From NCBI GenBank assembly GCA_001931875.2, contig MSJH02000696.1, positions 68,284 to 132,283 of the forward strand: a stretch of DNA of 64,000 nucleotides. The letters are read 5' to 3'. The position numbers and the translations under genes are program-made. This document shows positions 41,506 through 55,708 of the stretch, piece after piece. The notes below the pieces were generated by a model. The model was not told where the DNA came from and ran no database searches. It worked only from the letters and a program-made list of their open reading frames with translations. Within the stretch, counting starts at the first letter, position 1, and every line of letters begins with the position of its first letter. This stretch comes from Byssochlamys sp. IMV 00236 (taxonomy: Eukaryota > Ascomycota > Eurotiomycetes > Eurotiales > Thermoascaceae).

Positions 41506-44373
41506 ATGTCGACTCCCACGGAGGAACTCAACGACCCCAAGTACACAGAAGCGGGAAAGAGGGACAGAAACAGCGCGGACAACTCTCCATCAGACGATGG
41601 CACCTTCATTGGTGAAGGGCCAGCAGAGCCCAACGAGACCAACGGATCCAACGAGCCCAACCGCAACTACTTGAACATCGACACCATCGACGTACCTCCT
41701 CCGCCGCTAAGGGTCGAACCTTCGCCATCCCAGGCTCGTGAGCAAGCCAAGCGGCTGGAGGATGATCTCGCCCTGTTGGAGGCCGAGAGGACCGCTGCTG
41801 CCAGCGCCAGCCAGCTGGACGAAGGTGGGAGCGGACGCTCGACATCAATGAACCGGTCTCGCTCGCACAAGTCCGAGCCGATAGACGAGTTTGATGCAGC
41901 GACGAACCCGCTGCATGAGACGGCTGCTCGTTACACGCCTCCGGAGAATCCAACCACTAATTTCGCCAAATTCTTCATCAAAGTCCATCAATCCAATCTC
42001 TTCGTCCGCTACTTCACCTATATCGTCCCTGTCGTTTTGTTGCTGCTCATTCCGCTCCTGGTGGGCGCACTACGCTTCAAAACCGCCAATGTCGGCGGTG
42101 TCGAGCTAGTTTGGTTCTCGGTTTGGTTGGAAATTGTCTGGTTGACACTATGGGCAGGCAGAATCGCCGCCAAGTGCCTTCCCGGGCCCATTGGGATCAT
42201 TTCTACTATTTTCACCAATAATTCGAAGAAATGGCGCGATCTCGGAAAATCGCTCGAATTACCGGCGACGTTGTTCTTCTGGTGGTTGGGTGTGGAAATT
42301 TCATTCCTTCCCACTATGAAGAACCATCACATTGACGGCAATACAACAACGCGGGGTTGGGAAATCACCGTGAATAAGATCATTGTCTCGATCTTTGTGG
42401 GGACGATCCTCAACTTTATCGAAAAAATCATCATCCAGTTGATCGCCATCAGCTTCCATCTTCGTACCTACGCGGACCGCATTGAGATCAACAAATTCCA
42501 GATCGGGAGTTTGACCAAGCTCTACGCTTACTCGAAGCAGATCATTGCTATGGAAGACACCGAGTTTGAGCAGCATGACGAGAAGAAGTCTGGTGTCAGA
42601 ACACCGCTAAAGTACGCCAGTAAAGCCCAGAAGGCCGCCAGAGGTGCTCTCAACAAAGTTGGGGACGTCGCTGGTGGCGTCGTTGGTGATTTCACTGGCA
42701 AGAAGGTGAACAACAGTTCGCATCCGCACCAGGTCATCCTGGCACTGCTCAGCACCACGTCAGGCAGTCAGGTCCTGGCACGACGTCTGTACCGGACCTT
42801 TGTCCGTGAGGGCTTCGATACTGTCTTCTCCGGCGATCTGAAGTCGGCTTTTGACAATTCGGAGGAGGCAGAGGCAGCATTTGCCATGTTCGACAAGGAC
42901 ATGAACGGCGATATCTCCATGGAAGAACTGGAGGCTGTGTGTGTCGAGATCGGACGGGAGCGGAAATCGATCACCGCATCCTTGAAAGATCTGGACTCTG
43001 TCGTGTCCAAGCTCGATGATGTGTTCTTTTTCATCGTCCTCGTCATTACGATTCTTGTCTTCCTGTCGTTGATCTCTACGTCGGCTGCTGGCGTTCTCAC
43101 GTCTGCCGGTTCTACAATTCTGGCTTTGTCCTGGCTCTTCTCCGCCACGGCCCAGGAGTTCCTCCAGTCCGTTATCTTCGTCTTCGTCAAGCATCCTTTT
43201 GATGTTGGTGACCGTGTGACTATCTATGGTAGCACCGGGGCTACCTTGACTGGGGACGACTATTTCGTCAAAGAGATCGCCCTTCTATACACGGAATTTA
43301 AGAAGATGGAGGGTCATGTCGTCCAGGCGCCGAACAGTTACCTCAACACACTGTTCATCCTGAATCAGCGTCGTTCCGGAGGTCTTGCAGAAGCTGTTCC
43401 CATTACTATCAAGTTTGGCACGACCTTGGAGCAGATCGACGCCCTTCGTCAGCGACTTCTTGAGTTTGTTCGCAGCGAGAAGCGCGAATACCAAGGCAAT
43501 ATCCTGACTGAGCTTCGTACGGTCACCGAGAACTTCTCCATCACGCTCAATGTCGTCTTCTTCTATAAGTCGAACTGGCAGAACGAATTGCTCCGTCTGC
43601 AACGCCGCAACAAGTTTATCTGTATGCTTATGGTATCGCTTCAGGAGATTGGTATCGAGGGACCTCGCATGAACCTGTCTGGTTACCGTGTCGACATGCC
43701 CGTACATGTCACGCACCACAATGCTCCCCCCACGTACAGTGCAGCGACCCAGGGCAGCCTACCGCCAGGCTCAGCTGGCAGCGACTTTAATCCCCCTTCC
43801 GCTGTCCATCCCGGTAACCCTCCTGGCTCCAGCGTTAGTATCCGTCCCAGCCACTCCATTCTGCGGAAGGGAAGTGACGTGGCCGCTGCTCGCGCCCGTG
43901 GCGAAGCTATCTCGCCCCACAAACATGTCGATTTCTCTCTTGGTATGCAAAATGTGGCTGCGGAAGATCTCATGGGTGATGTGTATTCGGACCGTGGCAA
44001 TTCAAAGTACAATGAGATTGTTCGCAGCACCAACCGTGAATCTGCGGAGCGACGACTACAGGAGGTTCGTGAAGAGGAAGATCGCCAGCGTTCTTTGTCT
44101 CGACAGCGAAGCATCCTTTCCAACCAGAGCGGCCCTCATGCCGCAGGAGGAATCGAGGCTCGTGAGTCTGTAGATGCTGGTAGCCGCACCAGTTTCTCGT
44201 CTTCGGTCCGTCGCAACCGGTTCTTCCACCGCCAACCCCAGGCAGTCGAACATGAGGACCTCATGGAACAGGGCCGTGTTGAACAGCCCGAGCATATTGA
44301 CCCTCGCACCGGTACCGTCTCTCGGGCAGCTGTGCGCGATGATTCCGTCTCTGCGGCGTCTCACCAGTACTAG
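41506..44373 (+). CDS. MscS-family mechanosensitive channel with EF-hand (Msy1/Msy2 type)
   Basis: Single exon, 955 aa. The disordered N-terminus is about 165 aa. Several membrane helices follow: [31 protein letters not shown] and [14 protein letters not shown] canonical EF-hand [12 protein letters not shown] (about residues 465-476) precedes the pore-forming region ([15 protein letters not shown] and the [10 protein letters not shown] helix). The MscS beta domain follows, with [10 protein letters not shown] and L-Y-T-E-F-K-K. The C-terminus is Ser/Arg-rich. S. pombe Msy1/Msy2 are ER-located channels that shape the Ca2+ response to hypo-osmotic shock; this architecture is the same. Start: the ATG at 41506 (gacgccATGtc) is chosen over an in-frame ATG at 41344, whose extension lacks conserved character. 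Confidence 0.9.
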   Translation: MSTPTEELNDPKYTEAGKRDRNSADNSPSDDGTFIGEGPAEPNETNGSNEPNRNYLNIDTIDVPPPPLRVEPSPSQAREQAKRLEDDLALLEAERTAAASASQLDEGGSGRSTSMNRSRSHKSEPIDEFDAATNPLHETAARYTPPENPTTNFAKFFIKVHQSNLFVRYFTYIVPVVLLLLIPLLVGALRFKTANVGGVELVWFSVWLEIVWLTLWAGRIAAKCLPGPIGIISTIFTNNSKKWRDLGKSLELPATLFFWWLGVEISFLPTMKNHHIDGNTTTRGWEITVNKIIVSIFVGTILNFIEKIIIQLIAISFHLRTYADRIEINKFQIGSLTKLYAYSKQIIAMEDTEFEQHDEKKSGVRTPLKYASKAQKAARGALNKVGDVAGGVVGDFTGKKVNNSSHPHQVILALLSTTSGSQVLARRLYRTFVREGFDTVFSGDLKSAFDNSEEAEAAFAMFDKDMNGDISMEELEAVCVEIGRERKSITASLKDLDSVVSKLDDVFFFIVLVITILVFLSLISTSAAGVLTSAGSTILALSWLFSATAQEFLQSVIFVFVKHPFDVGDRVTIYGSTGATLTGDDYFVKEIALLYTEFKKMEGHVVQAPNSYLNTLFILNQRRSGGLAEAVPITIKFGTTLEQIDALRQRLLEFVRSEKREYQGNILTELRTVTENFSITLNVVFFYKSNWQNELLRLQRRNKFICMLMVSLQEIGIEGPRMNLSGYRVDMPVHVTHHNAPPTYSAATQGSLPPGSAGSDFNPPSAVHPGNPPGSSVSIRPSHSILRKGSDVAAARARGEAISPHKHVDFSLGMQNVAAEDLMGDVYSDRGNSKYNEIVRSTNRESAERRLQEVREEEDRQRSLSRQRSILSNQSGPHAAGGIEARESVDAGSRTSFSSSVRRNRFFHRQPQAVEHEDLMEQGRVEQPEHIDPRTGTVSRAAVRDDSVSAASHQY

Positions 44374-46260
44374 GGGCCGTGAGGATGTATATCCCCTCCC
44401 TCCCTGTTACTCCTTTCTTGCCAATACTTCACATCATATACCGTTCTGCTTTAATGAGTAACCATACCCCTCCTGTGATTATGTTGATGTCTAGCGCTTC
44501 CTGCCCGTTGCGGCACTACGCTGTTTTTCCTCCCTCGAAATTCTCGATATGAGAATTTGTGTATGTACAATGTGAACGCTATATGTGTGATATGGTTTTT
44601 AAGAACTGGGCCATCTTGTCATGTTCAATGTTTCATGTCTATTTTTCTTCTTCAAGGTCCCATAGAATACTTCTTTTAGTTGGTGCACCCCATGAGGTGC
44701 ATTTTTTTACATGCAAGTACAGTCAGCTCCGCGCGACAGCTCGAGCATTATAGAGATAGTTAGAGATTTCTGAGAAATGATTACTGAAGATGATATGCTC
44801 TTCCATTTTCACTTTCTCCTACCTACCTACCTACCTAACCTACATAGCACAGCAAGGACGTAATTACAACTCGGTCATCAAACGGAGGAGGGGGGGTGGA
44901 TTTAATTTTCCTTTCTTTCTAGCTCAAAGCCCTAATCAGGAAATATCTAACATGCTACTAACTAACTACGCTACTGTATTAGTAAAGAAAGTACCATCAT
45001 GATTGATATAATTTGAACTCTTTCTTTCCTTTTTAACTTTGAGCTTATATCCTAGACTGTAATATGTATATGTATATGTGTGTTAACGCTACCGTGTAGA
45101 AGATAAGACAAGATGCATGCATAATTCAACTATTAACATTAAACAAAAAAAAAGAGCGGGCAAAAGAGAAAGTAAGGCAGAAAGTATTTACTATCTTGCG
45201 ACAATCAAGTACGATGAGTTTACATAAATGGGGGCTTGTTATTACACGTCATTTTAACAAGATAGTTACAACAAAAAGTAATACAATTTCCCAACTTCTC
45301 TTCTGGAGAAACAACTATCCTTGGCGACTTCGCCTGGATGAAGTGAATTGAACAAGAGCAGTGGTAGATAGATAGATAGATACATACATACATACAGCAG
45401 AGAAGAGGTAATGGTAATATACTGTACTAGAAAAGAGAGGGGCAAGACAAACAAAAAGAGCCAAGAGAGAATAAGGACAAACGGCTCTCAAATCTCTAGC
45501 AGAAGATAGAACAGATCAGGACGAGAACACGCTTTCTTTCCCTTTTTATTCTTCCTGCTGTTGGAAAAGCTTTTCAATTTCTCTCAAGTACCTTCTTTTT
45601 GGACACTTTTCGTTGTATTTTGGTACAGGCCGCTTTTCCACGGAAAACAAAAGAAAAGCGGCAGTGATTTTTCTTCTGAAAAAAAGTTCCCCAATGAATA
45701 GGTCATTTTCTCTTCCAGATTTCCTTCTCTTCACTTTTTTTTTTTTTTTTGGTTGCTTTTTTGTTTACCTCGAAAACGATAAATCGGTGACTTACACAGT
45801 TCCTTCGGTCTTGGAACAGGCTGTAACAAACATCGCAGAGATGAGAGCACATGAGAAAACTAGGAGAGGAATTTGATAGCAGAATTGGAGAACAACCGAC
45901 GGCAACTGGAGCCGAATCCGCCCAGCCCAAGAGCAAAACCTGAACACCCCGCTGGCTATGGATAAATAGTACCTGGACAAAAACCAACATAACAGGCCCG
46001 ATTGTTTGAACATAGAAAATGAAGGGAAAAGGAAATGAGAATGATCGAGACAGTACGATGGTGACAGGACAGAATGATAATTGGCATCAACAATAGACAT
46101 AGAATGGAAAAGAAAAAAAGAAACAAGAGGTCAAGAGTGAAGTGGGCAGATGAGTCGTTAATTGGCTATTGCCAAGTCTAGTTAGAACATGGAGGTGCGA
46201 TTCGGTAAAACAGATGATGGTAATGATGGTCCCTTCTCCAGAGGACCACTTGAGAAGTTC
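44374..46260. other. Intergenic between convergent 3' ends, with microsatellites
   Basis: 1.9 kb of AT-rich sequence between the MscS gene and rim15. A (CTAC)n tract lies at about 44818-44837 and a gata/cata tetranucleotide tract at about 45367-45395. A poly-T run occurs at 45737-45750. Open frames are short and compositionally simple. No gene seen. Confidence 0.55.
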
Positions 46261-49200
46261 TCATCGCCTCTTCCATGGCAGGATGCCGATCCGGCTTCTC
46301 TCCGACAGACGTGGGGTCGGATCTGACTCGGAGTCTGGCTCTGAAGGGAGCGGAGTATGCATGGGTCTAGGCGTTGCGTCCGCATCGGCAGAGGTGGCAG
46401 CGTCAGTATCAACAGCTGCATCGGCGTCGACATCTGGGCCAATGACTGCCGCTGCTCTACTAACACTCGCAGGTTCCATATCTGTGAAGGCTGCAGATGC
46501 CTTTGCAGGGACATCAGAGTTGCACTCGACGGGAAAGATGATTGGGGGCGTGATATGGCCTTTCTTTTCGGTCTGAGGCTCAGACGTGGCACTTGATTCC
46601 TTGGTGGTTTGAGGCATCGTTTGAGAAGATGCGTGGACTTGCGTCACGTATTGAGGCAGGAAAGGCCGGTGTGTCGATTCTTGAAGCGCTTCTTGATCCT
46701 CTAGGTCATCTTCCGTCACCGTCTGCAGTGCTTCTTCGGGAATATGGAGCCTCTCAAATGTATCTTCCAGACCAACATCAGCTGGAGAGCCACCTGTTTC
46801 ACGAGACTGTTCGTCACTGGCTCCTTCGGTGTTGCCCGCGCGGATCTTCTCAAGCGCTTCCTTTTCCTTTTTGAGGATTTCTTCACTGCCACTGACGACG
46901 CTGCCACGACTGTTCGTCCGCATCATTTCCGTCCCCAGTTTGGAGCCCGACCGTGGAGTCTTGTTGTTTGGACTACGAGCCTGCACTTGAGCGTGCCCCA
47001 GCTCCTCATCCTCATCGTCTCCTGATTCCGCACATTCATACCGCTTCTTCTCGAGTGATTCTCGTTTTGCACGGATAGCTTCACTAGATCGCTGTTTCCG
47101 AGGAGTCATTGGGCCTGCAGTGGTGACATAGGCAGGGGCCGAGGAAGCGTGGAGCAATTGTGGGACAACAACGGCAGCTGGATCGACTTTAGGTTCATTC
47201 GCTGCCTTTGCAGCTACTTCATCGGAAATCCCCAGACCACCTTGATTACTACTACCCCAGTCCTCGCCGTGGCGACTGATAACGACGGGTACCTCCTCCG
47301 CTTTGATAGAATCCATATCCCCGAAGTAGCTACTGCCCACCGAGTCTTCGCGACTGGACCCACGATAGGAACTGGGCACCAATTGTGGGAAGCCAGAAGA
47401 TGTTGAGCTAGGACTGTCTTCAGCACGCACTGATGATTGCCGCAAGGCGGAGGTCGGAATAGTCAGCGGCTGTGCAGGATTGTAGTCCTTCGGTGGCGGC
47501 TTCCAGTGACAGAACTTGCAAAGTGCTTCTGTGAACTTGGTCAAAGTCGGTGGCTTCTCGATGAGAGCATCGAAGTGGTGAGTCTCTGGCAAATCCTTCA
47601 AGTAGCCCGTGACAGCTATGATAGGTGTATGCGTGTTGGCACTCCTCGTTTCACGCACCATTCGAGCCACATCGGCGCCGTTGATCTGAGGTAGCTTAAA
47701 TTCCGTCATGATGATATCGAACTCGACCTCGCTCAGCGCATAGCGTATTGCTTCCGATCCGTTGACAGCTGTGATAGTACGGCAGCGCAGCTTCTCAAAC
47801 AGCCGCTCCATGACAAGCCTGGAAACCGGGTGATCCTCGCAGATGAGTACATCAAGGGGTCTGAAGAACGGCCCCTCAGAAAGGTTGATATTCGACAATC
47901 GTCGTGAGCTCTGCCTCCGGCGTTGCACCTTCAGTAAGGCCTTGGTACGGGGATCTTCGTTGTCCGAAGACGATGGAGAAACATCAAACAGCTGGCTGCG
48001 ACGCTTGTGATGGCCTGGCATGAACGTCTCCTTGAGTGCGGTGAAATCTCCATCCTGGGAGCCCAAGGTCTGCGACCTAGTGCGGGACGTCGGGACACTA
48101 CTCTGGCGTGGACCGGACGGTGTCTTCTCCGGCGACTGCCCGGGTACTCGGATAGGCTTCACAGGGGATGATACGGTAGGTCCAACTTTGATGTTGGTCG
48201 TCAAACGAGAAGGTTCAGAAGAGGTGTGCTGTGGAGCTGCGCCAGATGGAAGTGAATTTGTAGACGAGGAGCCCGAGGTCTTTCTGCGCTCATGGTTTTG
48301 CCCAGTACTGAACTGGACGAGTAGGGGAGACGAAGGCTGCGACGGTCGGCTAGGAGATGAATTCGCTTGGCTGTGATTCGACGGAGAAGACGGTCTGTTG
48401 TTTCCCTTACTGTGTGAGAGCGTCCGCTGGAGCGGCATCGGTACAGGGGGGCTGCCTTCGAGAGATGGGCCAGATGTGGACAATGGTGTTTGCACTGCTG
48501 AGATCGCCTGCCTCTGTTGCGTCTGCATAGCCTCCTGGCGTAGCTTCTGGATGACATCCTTGTTGGCCTTTTCGAGAATAGGGAGGTTCTTGAAATTGAA
48601 GTTTCCAAAGTCGTCCGCCATTGAAGGTTCACTCAGCCTTCTGCTGCGCGTATCACGGACATGCGGTGGTATATGAAGCGGCATCAGCCCTCGCTTTATG
48701 GAGTTCACCTGAGTGCGAACTTTGAAAAGCGCATCGTGTGGACGATCTGGATAGTCTGCTGAGGGGAATGGAGGCTGCGGAGAGGGTTGATCTTCTATTT
48801 CCTCGGTGAAGGCTTGTAGAGTGGCCCCTCTTGCATCGAAATACTCCGTGTCCTCTGGATTCTCAACGTTTGGCACAAATTGTGCCTTGTCTTCAAGCAG
48901 AGTGTCCCAATTGATATCCGAAAACCAAGGATGACTACGGATTTCTGCCCCTCCGCTCGGGAACTTTTCAGCGATATTGGCGCCAAGTCTCTCTTCGGGC
49001 TTGACTGTCATGAGCTTGTTCATTAGGTCTATCGCTTCTGGCGAGGCCAGTTCCTCTGCGCAATCCGGCCAGTTGATTCTTCTGTTCAAGATGTTCTCGA
49101 AGACTTCATCTGGAGTAGGGGCGTTGAAGGGTGGGTAGCCGAAAAGGAATTCGAACAAAATGCAACCAAGTGACCACCAGTCGCTCATCTCATCCTGTCC

Positions 49201-52200
49201 AACGCCGTTGATGGTTTCTGGGGCGAGATAATCCGGGGTACCAACAAAACGCCGATTATGGTCTTCGGGATCGAACAGGGCCATGGCTGGGGGAAGCATC
49301 GACTGCTGGGGAGGCGTATTATGCAGGGCACCGACCGACGATGCATGGCTGACTGTTGGCTGGAGGGCATAAAGATTGGGAGAGTCACTGGGCTCACTTG
49401 GGGCTTCCTCGTCTGGCAGCATCTTGTTTGGTACTACAGGAACGGGGGCGGGTGTATCGCTGCCTTCGGTGAGAGAGAATGTCTGAAACATTGACGCCAA
49501 AGCGTCGCTACTTCCGCTATCACTCCGGTACCCAGACGCCCGTCTGGAATTCTCACGATGGAGAGGATTGTGGCCGAGGCTGAAGTACGATGGTTGATTG
49601 TAACTGTTGGAAACCTCAGGCGTGATGAGTGGAGTAGATCCCGGCGAACCTTGCAAGTCGAACGATGCTGAGCGCGACGATGCCAATGACATGGCTCGGG
49701 GAAAGGGTCCTTGCTTAAGCAGGTCAGGGGCCGAGTCGTTTGGACTCTTCAGCACCCGCTTTTGACGGCCGACGAGTCCCATGCGTGACAGACCGAAGTC
49801 CGTCAGTTTGAGGTGTCCCTTCTGGTCAATCAGGAGGTTGTCCGGTTTGAGATCCCGATGAACGATTCCCCTACTGTGGAGATGCTCAACCCCTAGGACA
49901 ACTTCTGCGATGTATTTCTTCGCCCAGTCTTCGGGCAATCCACCCAAGACCTTGACAAGAGATGCGCAGTCACCACCGTTGAGATACTCCATGACCAAGT
50001 AGAGGTAGTCTTTACTGGAGAAAGTCCAGTAGAGCTTGGCAACAAAGTCACTCTCGCCTTGCCACATCATAATTGCCCGTTCTGCTTTGACATTGGTGAC
50101 CTGGTTTTTAGCGATCATATCCGCCTTCTTGAGCACTTTGATGGCAAAGTATTCGCCCGTGGTCTTCTTCTTCGATAAGTACACGCTGCCGAATGCACCC
50201 TTGCTGATGGGTTTAATGATCTCGAAGTCCTTGATTGACGGCGGTGCAGGACGGGGCTGGGGTTGGCTAACTGAAGACAGTCGCGGCGAAACTGGTGGCT
50301 TGGCCACCTCTGAGGAGGCCGTTGACGATTGCCTGCGGTGATGGTGATGGTGATGATGAGGGTGCTGCAACGATGGATGAGAAGCCAGCTCAGCAGTGGT
50401 GAGTGAAGGCGATACAACGGGGGAAGGGATATCACCGCTGGGGACACGAGGTTTAGAGATTCTCAAGGGGGATTGAGGAGGACCACCGGTCCGGGCGGGG
50501 GAATGCTGCCTCCGGGGTGAGCTGGACAGGCCAGGAAGTACTAAGCTCTTCCTCTTCCTTTCTTTTGAACTGGTTGTGCGAGAAAGACTTCTCTCGGAAG
50601 ATGGGGAGTCGGTCCGCATCGCACTAGCCAGAAAAGACGACGATGGCAAGCTGCTATCGCTGTATTCTCCGGTGTCACTTTCCGCTAGTAGAGAGCCTCT
50701 TTTAGAGGGCTGAGACGTGCCTAGTAGACCGGCGGTGCTCCTGTGAGAACGTGGAGTAGGACATTCCATTGGACTGCTAGATCGAGTCGACACAGCGATC
50801 GATGACGTTCTCGGAGACGGCATAGACTGCTCTGAGGGGTTTCGCATCGGTATTGGCATCGGAGAACTCGGCCCTGGTCGTGGTTCGAGAGATATGCTTC
50901 GCACAGAACGCCCTGTGTCCGTATTCTCAGCATGCTCATCATCAGAGCACGTCGAAGACGAATCGCTCAATTGTCCAGCCGCAATTCGCTCCGCCTTGCT
51001 CAGAGCAGCGGTGATGCATTCTTCCACCAGAACCGTATACTCGATCCGAATTCGCTCTGCGTACTCGACAATCCTGCGATGACGGATGACGGCATCTACC
51101 TTGGCTCTGGCTGCTGCTTCCGTATCAGCGGATAAAGCAGCAAGTCCCTGCTCCTGATCGAGGGTATTGGAACTGGGTGATTGCCATTGCAGAACCTGAG
51201 ATATCCGAGATTCTGACTGGGGAGAGAGAGTCCGGAAGTCATCACCAGTATCTGCCCGGGATTCCTTCAAGGCGGGTGTACTGATTTCCAGGGCAGTGTC
51301 GCAGAGATCGAGGATCAACTCCACAATACGAGATAACGGTCGTCGCACGGCGAACGATCGTCCTCTTGCATGCCCCCCGAGTCCCGATGTAGACTGATCC
51401 CTGGATCTGGTTGGTGTCCCAGGAGAAGAGTTGGGAGCACTTGTCTGTCCAGACGAGGGGGCAGAAGATGCTGGTGAGGGTCCGATGGGGAGGCCCTTGT
51501 ATTCGGGCTGCGGAACAGCTGGGGCACCGGCATCGCCGGTCATTGGTCTACCCTGTTGAGCCTCGAGCGCATCAAGAACTTTGACGATAGCGTGACGGTG
51601 TTCGTTCAGATTCTCTTGCGCTATCTGGACATCCAACTCGGCCCGATGTTCTTGCAGACAGAGTTCGGAGTGCTTCTCAAACCACCACGGAGTGATCTGA
51701 CGCTCACAGATCCGACACAAGACGGGACTGGGAGGGGGGTATGTTGCGGGATCGGCACCTTTACCAGCAGCCTCCGCCAAGTTGGTGAGATAGTTGGCCA
51801 GGACCTCCGCCCCAACCCCCAGAGATTCCACCAGCAACGGGGGAAGATCAATCGTCACTTCTCGGGGCTCCGTAGATGGCCGTAGCATCCACATCGACTG
51901 TAGGAGTTTGCGTTAGTTTTGCCCTCATCTCTGTTTTACGACGGCTCGAGGAACACTCACATGTCCGGATCCATCTGCTGAGCGGTCAAAGACCATGATT
52001 CCCTGGGCTTCCATATCGAGGATGTCTCTGTGCCATTCTTCCTCCTCGTCATCTTGTGTGCCCTCCTTCGCAATCTCTTGTTCTTGACCCTCCTGCGTCT
52101 TTTCGTGTTCTTTTTCCGGTTCTGGCGGCCGGGGTTCCGGGGAGTATTTCAGCACCGAGTCAGGCCCCATCCGCACTGAGAAGCGGATGAAGCGACTGCG

Positions 52201-52536
52201 GGAGTCGTCCTCCTTCATCGCCTCGATCGCATCCTGAAAGGCAGTCGCGTTATTCTCCAAAACATCAGAGATCATGCGGCCTTCTACCGATTCGACCGGG
52301 GAGCCCACGACCTGGCGCCACGACGGGCTGACCCATTTGATCCGGCCATCGAGACCCAGATCGAGGATGACATTCAACGTCTGCTCCGCCGCCTCCTTGA
52401 GATCTTCGCGTTCTTCCCGCATGTCTTCACTCAGGGTCCGCTCCATGGGAAGCCTCTTCGGATCGGCCTCCTGCCTCAAGGCCATGACGGCCGGCGGAGC
52501 CAGGAATTGCGGACTGTCGGTGCCATTGCCCGCCAT
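46261..52536 (-). CDS. rim15: Rim15-type Ser/Thr kinase with PAS, zinc-finger, split kinase and receiver domains
   Basis: Two exons, 52536-51961 and 51897-46261 (63-nt intron), 2070 aa. Order: PAS domain (about 45-120, D-L-G-L-D-G-R-I-K-W-V-S-P-S-W); C2HC finger (about 250-275, C-R-I-C ... H-S-E-L-C); AGC-type kinase from about 746 (I-S-K-G-A-F-G-S-V-Y, H-R-D-L-K-P-D-N at about 869, D-F-G-L-S-R at about 891); a roughly 185-residue insert before D-Y-L-A-P-E-T-I at about 1079; then a response-regulator receiver domain at about 1534-1640 (D-V-L-I-C-E-D-H-P ... T-P-I-I-A-V-T-G). The long insert in the activation segment is characteristic of Rim15/Greatwall kinases. In yeast, Rim15 integrates TORC1, PKA and Pho85 signals for quiescence via endosulfines. 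The usual phospho-acceptor Asp in the receiver is Glu (I-I-M-T-E-F-K-L-P). An eight-His run occurs near residue 710. Confidence 0.92.
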
Positions 52537-55500
52537 TCTGAACCAACAAGGGAAATCGACAGCAGTGCCTCCACGCGGAGGGCACGACGTAGAGAGGGGC
52601 CAGCACGGAGGAAGAGTGCTGGAAAAGTTCGAACTGAATATTGTAGAGCAGAGCAGAGCAGAACCGTCTGCCAGGCAGATCGGGTGCCCGAGAGCTGGTT
52701 ACGGCTTCATCCGCGACATCAACAGGCCATGGTGGGGAGGGGGAACCTGTCGCGGAGGGATGCAGTTGAAGATGACAATCTCACTGCAAGCCGGAGCGGA
52801 CGATCGGATGACTGACGGTGGACGCTGGGAGCGTGCCCGTAAAGAGAGAGAGGGCAAGCAAAGAGCAGGACTTGTGTGTTCAAAACGTTCTTGCTGGGCA
52901 GAGGAATGAAGAATGACTGACGCCGGATAACCAGTGACCAGTGGCCGTGTCGAGAGTAGTATTGCGGGAGGGGCGCGAAGGCGTCGACGGGGCGGTGGAG
53001 CGACCAGTGAGACCAGGCAGAACGAGAAACCCACCTTCTCAACGATGACGCTCAGCCAGATGGCATGCACGCAGAGGGGGAAGAGAGAGAGACAGAGAGT
53101 GAGTGAGTGAGAGAGAAGGGGGATTTACAACTGTTCTTGGTCTGGAGGGATTGGCGTTGGGGAAAGGGGGATCCAGAGCGAAGAAGAGAGAGGACGGGCG
53201 AGGTTTCAACTGTGGTGGACGGCGAGAGAGAGCGAGAGCACGAGACTCACGCGCGACGCTGACAGGGCGAATGGTGTGTGTGTGTGTGTGTGTTTAAGAG
53301 GGTATTGTCACCAAATAACAACAGCTGCAGTAATAATTATTAGCTGCCATCAATTAAAAATATGAAAAAATATATTAGTCTCTAACTAGCACCACAAAAA
53401 ATAATAAGAAAAAAAAAAGACCACTGCCTTTCCACTGAGATTGAGCCAGTATCATCAACTACTACTACTACTGCACTGGTTCCCACCGGCCTTCTTAGTT
53501 ACTACGGGCTCCCCATCGCCAGAAGGAGGAAGATGCAGCTTCATCTGTACAGGATGCTGCCCCGGTCCTGGCAAACCACCAATGTCCATCCATGGCGCTG
53601 CGCGTTCATCCTAGTCAAGACGCCCTAACCCAAGTCAAATTATACTCTCTCTGATGCTCGATGGTCGATGGTCGATGGTCGAGGTCCTTTATCAGCACGC
53701 TGCTGCGCCAACCGGAGCATGCTCAACCGCTATCTCGACGCCTTTTGTGTTATTTGTTTTTTGTTTTCTCGGTTTGTTCTAACCGGCTAAGATCCGTCTG
53801 CGTTAGAAGCGCCTTTCGTCCCTTGCTGGGGGCCCTCTCACAGCCTACGTGTCTCCCTTCAAACTGCGAGACCAGCCAGGGTCTCCATCGCCGATGACGT
53901 TGAGATCATCGATCCGAACAGAGGGGAGGGAGAGAGGGAGAGAGACAGAGAGCGAGAGAGACTCTCGCATGGATCGGATCGGATCAGATCAGATCATTCC
54001 ATTCTCGAGTCCTGTATCTACAGCCGTTGCTGGATCGTTCTCTCCTTCCATCCACGTCTCTGGCGCGGAGGATCTGTCCTGCCCGATAGTCCAGGCACTG
54101 GCCGCTTAGTCCCAGGTACGTACTGGCACGCGTCTCCGGTTGATTCGTCCGGGCGCGAGTGAAGCGATGGTGGACGACGGTATTATTATTGCAGCGACAG
54201 GAGACTCCTCGACTCCGGAGCATCAGGCCCGTCGTGTCTCATCGCGGGATCCGTCCATAGATAGAACCCCCTCCCGGACGCCGAAACCAAACAAACACCC
54301 GGGTCTGGTAACCTTCGCCTGCACGAAGATCGATGATGTGATATCCGTGAACTTTCATCGTCTGCCTTTGACCTGCCCTTGGATCTACCGTGTGCTCTCT
54401 TCTCGTCACTGGTCGATCGTGCTATCTCAGTCCCACATCGCCAGCCAGCCTCCCCAATCCGGATCGAACGGGACTGGCCGACTGATGAAGAATGGCTTCA
54501 CAAAAGTTATGAAGGCTTGAGAGAGTCAGACAGAGAGAGTCAGACAGAAAGCTAAAGATAATTTCTCCCTTCATTTTTTTGCCTTTTGCCCCGTGATCGC
54601 ATCGGGCTGGTGGCTCACGGCTGTCCTCGTAGGGTTCGCTGCCATTGTTCTCGCCGTGGATGCGCTCGTGGCGTGAGAAGGACTGCGAGCAGACCAGCAT
54701 CGGATTCGGGAGAACCTCTCCGCACCCACTGCTACTATCTACTCCTTGTCCTGCGCCGACATCCTGCACTGCTCCGACATGTCCGATTGATAATACTATT
54801 GACCACACTTTCTGACTCGATGGCGCTTTGGCAGAAAAATCACAGAACTCCAGATGATCGGTCGTCGTTTCCACAGCACACTGGACCCGGTCATTTTGCA
54901 GCCACACAACCTCCGAATGGATGCTGTCCGAAATCTAAAATAACCCCTTTGAGTTCCGTCGACGCTGGAAGACGCCTCTTGGCGGCAACAGTGGTAAGAG
55001 TGGCAGGATCACCGCTCCCTGATGGCCACTACAGCTCGTGCCCGCCGCTTCCATTCTCGTTTAACCACGGCTGCACAGCGATCGTCTCTCCCACATACTC
55101 ACATGCATCATCAGACGCCATCCTTCAACGTAGATGGGCCGTTGGAACCGGGAGAGTTGGAGATCTCCCATATCTTGCGAAGTATGTCCCTGCGGGGTGA
55201 GGCGGGGTCGCCCAATGTCTACGGGGTGATCCTAATACTCATGCGACTTCGCTGCGTCTGTTTCGCAGTCTATCTCTTCATGGACGTCATGTCTCTGCTC
55301 CTTGTAATATGTGCTACTAGCGGTTGAACCGTTGAAGGGAAAGCTGATCAATCAAGCCTCCTCGCTTGATTCGGTCATTAAGAGTGCACTACGTATCAGG
55401 ATCAAGGCCTAGTGTGGTAAGATCAGGTCTTCTGATCCCGGAAAGGAAGTTCTATGATCTGGAAGACTACCCCCGGCTCCAGCGACCAAGATTTCTATCA

Positions 55501-55708
55501 GTCAGTACGGTAGTAGGTACGCCGGACTGTAAGCTGAGCAGGAGGATCCCGGACATACAGATGCGATCGCACTCCTGAACCACATTTTCCCCCATCGATC
55601 GATTAAATTGATTCCATTGCTGAGTTTGATCTGCAAACGCGTCTACTGTCTTGGTTGGCTCGCCAGCGAACTTGACTCGAAGTCAACTACCCGCGATGCG
55701 GGTAGAAT
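52537..55708. other. Gene-poor stretch: rim15 leader, then microsatellite-rich sequence
   Basis: About 3.2 kb with no supportable gene. The first about 600 bp should be rim15 promoter and leader. Simple repeats: (GAGT)n/(GA)n at 53095-53115, (TG)n at 53274-53293, a ggtcgat repeat at about 53655-53680, (GA)n-rich at 53923-53960, and agtcagacag repeats at about 54523-54550. A peptide near 55115-55220 (F-N-V-D-G-P-L-E-P-G-E-L-E-I-S-H-I-L) has protein-like character but no detectable extension. Confidence 0.45.

Noticed and set aside
54586..55200. 204-codon plus-strand frame in the rim15-erg26 interval
   Set aside because: Arg/Ser/Pro/Cys-rich with no domain character and competing frames of similar length; no conserved block.
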